A stretch of DNA of 64,000 nucleotides from DATFVJ01 sp963820395 (GTDB taxonomy: Bacteria; Actinomycetota; Actinomycetes; Streptosporangiales; Streptosporangiaceae). The notes under the pieces were generated by a model. That model worked only from the letters and a program-made list of their open reading frames with translations. It did no database searches and was not told the DNA's origin. The position numbers were made by a program, and so were the translations under genes. The stretch spans positions 1-64,000 of the forward strand of contig CAWGAE010000005.1 in the NCBI GenBank assembly GCA_963820395.1, given 5' to 3'. Shown here piece after piece: positions 62,419 to 64,000 of the stretch (position 1 is its first letter; every line of letters begins with the position of its first letter).

Positions 62419-63459
62419 CTACTGGTCCTCGTGGTGACTCTTGCGGTAGCCGTAGTGGTGGTGGCCGTGGTGGTGGCCCTTGCCGTGGCCGTAGTGGATG
62501 GTCTTGCAGTGGTTGCTGCCCGTGTCGCCGGTGCCGCCACTGCTGTTCTTGCCAACGGTGCGGCCGTTGCTGTCGCTGCTGTTCTTGCCGTCGCTGTTGT
62601 TCTTGCCGTCGCTGTTGTTCTTGCCGTCGGGGCTGCAGCACGTGCCGCCACTGCTGTCCTTGCCAACGGCGCGGCCGTTGCTGTCGCTGCTGTCCTTGCC
62701 GTGGGCGCGGCCGTTGCTGTCGCTGCTGTTCTTGCCGTCGCTGTTGTTCTTGCCGTCGCTGTTGTTCTTGCCGTCGCTGTTGTTCGTGCCGTCGCTGTTG
62801 TTCTTGCCGTCGCTGTTGTTCTTGCCGTCGGGGCTGCAGCACGTGCCGCCACTGCTGTCCTTGCCAACGGCGCGGCCGTTGCTGTCGCTGCTGTCCTTGC
62901 CGTGGGCGCGGCCGTTGCTGTCGCTGCTGTTCTTGCCGTCGCTGTTGTTCTTGCCGTCGCTGTTGTTCTTGCCGTCGCTGTTGTTCTTGCCGTCGCTGTT
63001 GTTCTTGCCGTCGCTGTTGTTCTTGCCGTCGGGGCTGCAGCACGTGCCGCCACTGCTGTCCTTGCCAACGGTGCGGCCGTTGCTGTCGCTGCTGTCCTTG
63101 CCGTGGGCGCGGCCGTTGCTGTCGCTGTTGTTCTTGCCGTCGCTGTTGTTCTTGCCGTCGCTGTTGTTCTTGCCGTCGGGGCTGCAGCACGTGCCGCCAC
63201 TGCTGTCCTTGCCAACGGTGCGGCCGTTGCTGTCGCTGCTGTTCTTGCCAACGGTGCGGCCGTCGCTGTCGCTGTTGTTCTTGCTGTCGCTGTTGTCCCT
63301 GCCGTCGGTGCGGCCCTTGCTGCAGGTGCTGCTCGTGTTACCCGCCAATGCCACACTGTGGACGTTCGCTGCGGTCGTCTGTTCCAACCATGTTGTGCCT
63401 ACGAGTCCGACACCTGCGGCGAGCGCGACAGCGATGGCGAGTTTCTTGATGGAAACCAA
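62419..63459 (-). CDS. Secreted DGKNNS-repeat protein with His-rich tail
   Basis: 346-residue exported protein. Signal peptide VSIKKLAIAVALAAGVGLVG; TTG 63459 is the start, with GAAGGGA 8 nt upstream. From ~residue 50 it consists of units such as DGKNNS, DSNGRAHGKDSS and SSGGTCCSPDGKNNSD in four larger blocks, very hydrophilic, with a paired Cys (CC) in each block. The C-terminal ~25 residues are His-rich (HGKGHHHGHHHYGYRKSHH), suggesting metal binding. Function unknown; probably a flexible surface or spore-coat-like protein. Repeat copy number may vary. Confidence 0.8.
   Translation of the reverse strand: MVSIKKLAIAVALAAGVGLVGTTWLEQTTAANVHSVALAGNTSSTCSKGRTDGRDNSDSKNNSDSDGRTVGKNSSDSNGRTVGKDSSGGTCCSPDGKNNSDGKNNSDGKNNSDSNGRAHGKDSSDSNGRTVGKDSSGGTCCSPDGKNNSDGKNNSDGKNNSDGKNNSDGKNNSDGKNSSDSNGRAHGKDSSDSNGRAVGKDSSGGTCCSPDGKNNSDGKNNSDGTNNSDGKNNSDGKNNSDGKNSSDSNGRAHGKDSSDSNGRAVGKDSSGGTCCSPDGKNNSDGKNNSDGKNSSDSNGRTVGKNSSGGTGDTGSNHCKTIHYGHGKGHHHGHHHYGYRKSHHEDQ
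62576..63320. repeat. Nested minisatellite encoding the DGKNNS repeats
   Basis: 15-bp units (TTCTTGCCGTCGCTG and TTG variants) are grouped in larger blocks containing GGGGCTGCAGCACGTGCCGC at about 62631, 62829, 63030 and 63178. Block spacing is about 150-200 bp. Near-identity of blocks points to recent expansion. Confidence 0.85.
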
Positions 63460-64000
63460 CAGAACATCCCTTCTTTGAACTCACTTTGAGTGGTTCGGGC
63501 TGCTAGGCCACCGTGCATTCAAGCGTTCCGTCCCGGAACAGTGACCTTTCTAGTTTGCGGTACGCTACACCGCTTATCCGGCCATCGCGCGTATTTCGAG
63601 GATGTCCGGTTTGACCTCAAAATGCGCTAACTGTCCAGGCCGACAGCCCCCCTGCTGTGATAGACACGACGTGCAGGTCAGCCGGGTGGTTCACATGAAT
63701 CGCCAAGATTCATCTAGTAAAACTCCCTAAGCATTCATCCTTGTGCGCTTAGTTAGCTTGTGCTGGTTATCCTGAACCGCTCGACATCGGCCGGTTGCTG
63801 CACCCGCGTGCGGCACGAGCAGCACCCAGTCTCGTAACGCCTCGCCCGGCCCGGCTCTGGCTCATCTACCAGCTTGGAAGATCGTTGGCGCGGTCCGCGG
63901 CGTGATCGGACCTACTCACACCGAATCTCGCACCATGTCCGGGGGTCCGGCCCCTTGACGACCTTCCGGTGCGGTGTCAGGCGGCTCAGCAACGATCAAC
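63460..64000. other. Intergenic tail, no gene seen
   Basis: Contains the promoter region of the repeat protein. The rest of the window end shows no supported gene. Confidence 0.45.

Noticed and set aside
62576..63320. CRISPR-like tandem repeat array
   Set aside because: Repeats are head-to-tail, in frame and code for the DGKNNS protein; there are no unique spacers of even length.
62268..63356. Minus-strand Ala/Thr/Arg repeat frame
   Set aside because: It is an alternative frame of the same repeats without a signal peptide; the frame from 63459 has a start signal and an export signal.

Overview
The window is high-GC actinobacterial DNA, probably from a mycelial actinomycete. Evidence for this is the DUF397/DUF5753 regulator pair, Lsr2, HxlR and LysR regulators, GTG/TTG starts, and remnants typical of actinomycete integrative elements (AICEs). 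It is an accessory island. Intact host genes sit among insertion sequences, nested transposons and many truncated or frameshifted genes. No housekeeping operon is present.

Layout. 1-2.3 kb: the end of a RIT element (tyrosine recombinases in trio) inserted in an IS630-type transposase. 2.3-6.4 kb: a broken NACHT NTPase, a DUF397/DUF5753 pair and two AICE-type genes. 6.4-8.4 kb: an IS6 copy carrying an IS3 copy, ending in a WD40 gene fragment. 8.9-11.6 kb: a three-gene unit (HTH-like protein, HExxH protein, gamma-glutamylcyclotransferase-like protein). 11.9-14.3 kb: an unlisted small excisionase-like gene, a phosphotransferase and a decayed regulator. 14.4-17.2 kb: a phosphoribosyltransferase-hydrolase fusion and an erythromycin-esterase-like gene. 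17.3-20.2 kb: transposase wreckage (IS256, ISAzo13) and an lsr2 fragment. 20.6-24.6 kb: lsr2, a coiled-coil membrane protein and an intact IS256. 24.7-34.3 kb: a secreted S33 peptidase and a DegP-like protease with a divergent HxlR regulator, among remnants.

34.6-45.9 kb holds the most striking structure. A four-gene transposon (zinc-ribbon/HTH protein, DDE transposase, small protein, AAA ATPase) has been hit three times. A complete RIT element with 81-bp perfect inverted repeats interrupts the transposase. A 118-bp double-hairpin insertion lies further along the same gene. A 4.35-kb Tn554-like element splits the ATPase. Both RIT elements in the window lie at the codons for the second catalytic aspartate of a DDE transposase. 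Each is bordered on the same target side by a 32-bp palindrome.

46-60 kb: a chimeric Mth938/FUSC junction, a LysR regulator with a divergent membrane gene, a group II intron maturase tail, an aldo/keto reductase with a MerR regulator, a tRNA-Ala 3' half (probable attachment site), a toxin-antitoxin-like pair, DUF2127 and ACT-domain genes, and several hydrolase or dehydrogenase fragments. 60-63.5 kb: an intact ISAzo13-type element and a secreted protein built of DGKNNS-type repeats with a His-rich tail. Coordinates of fragments and joints are read by eye, so pseudogene edges are approximate.
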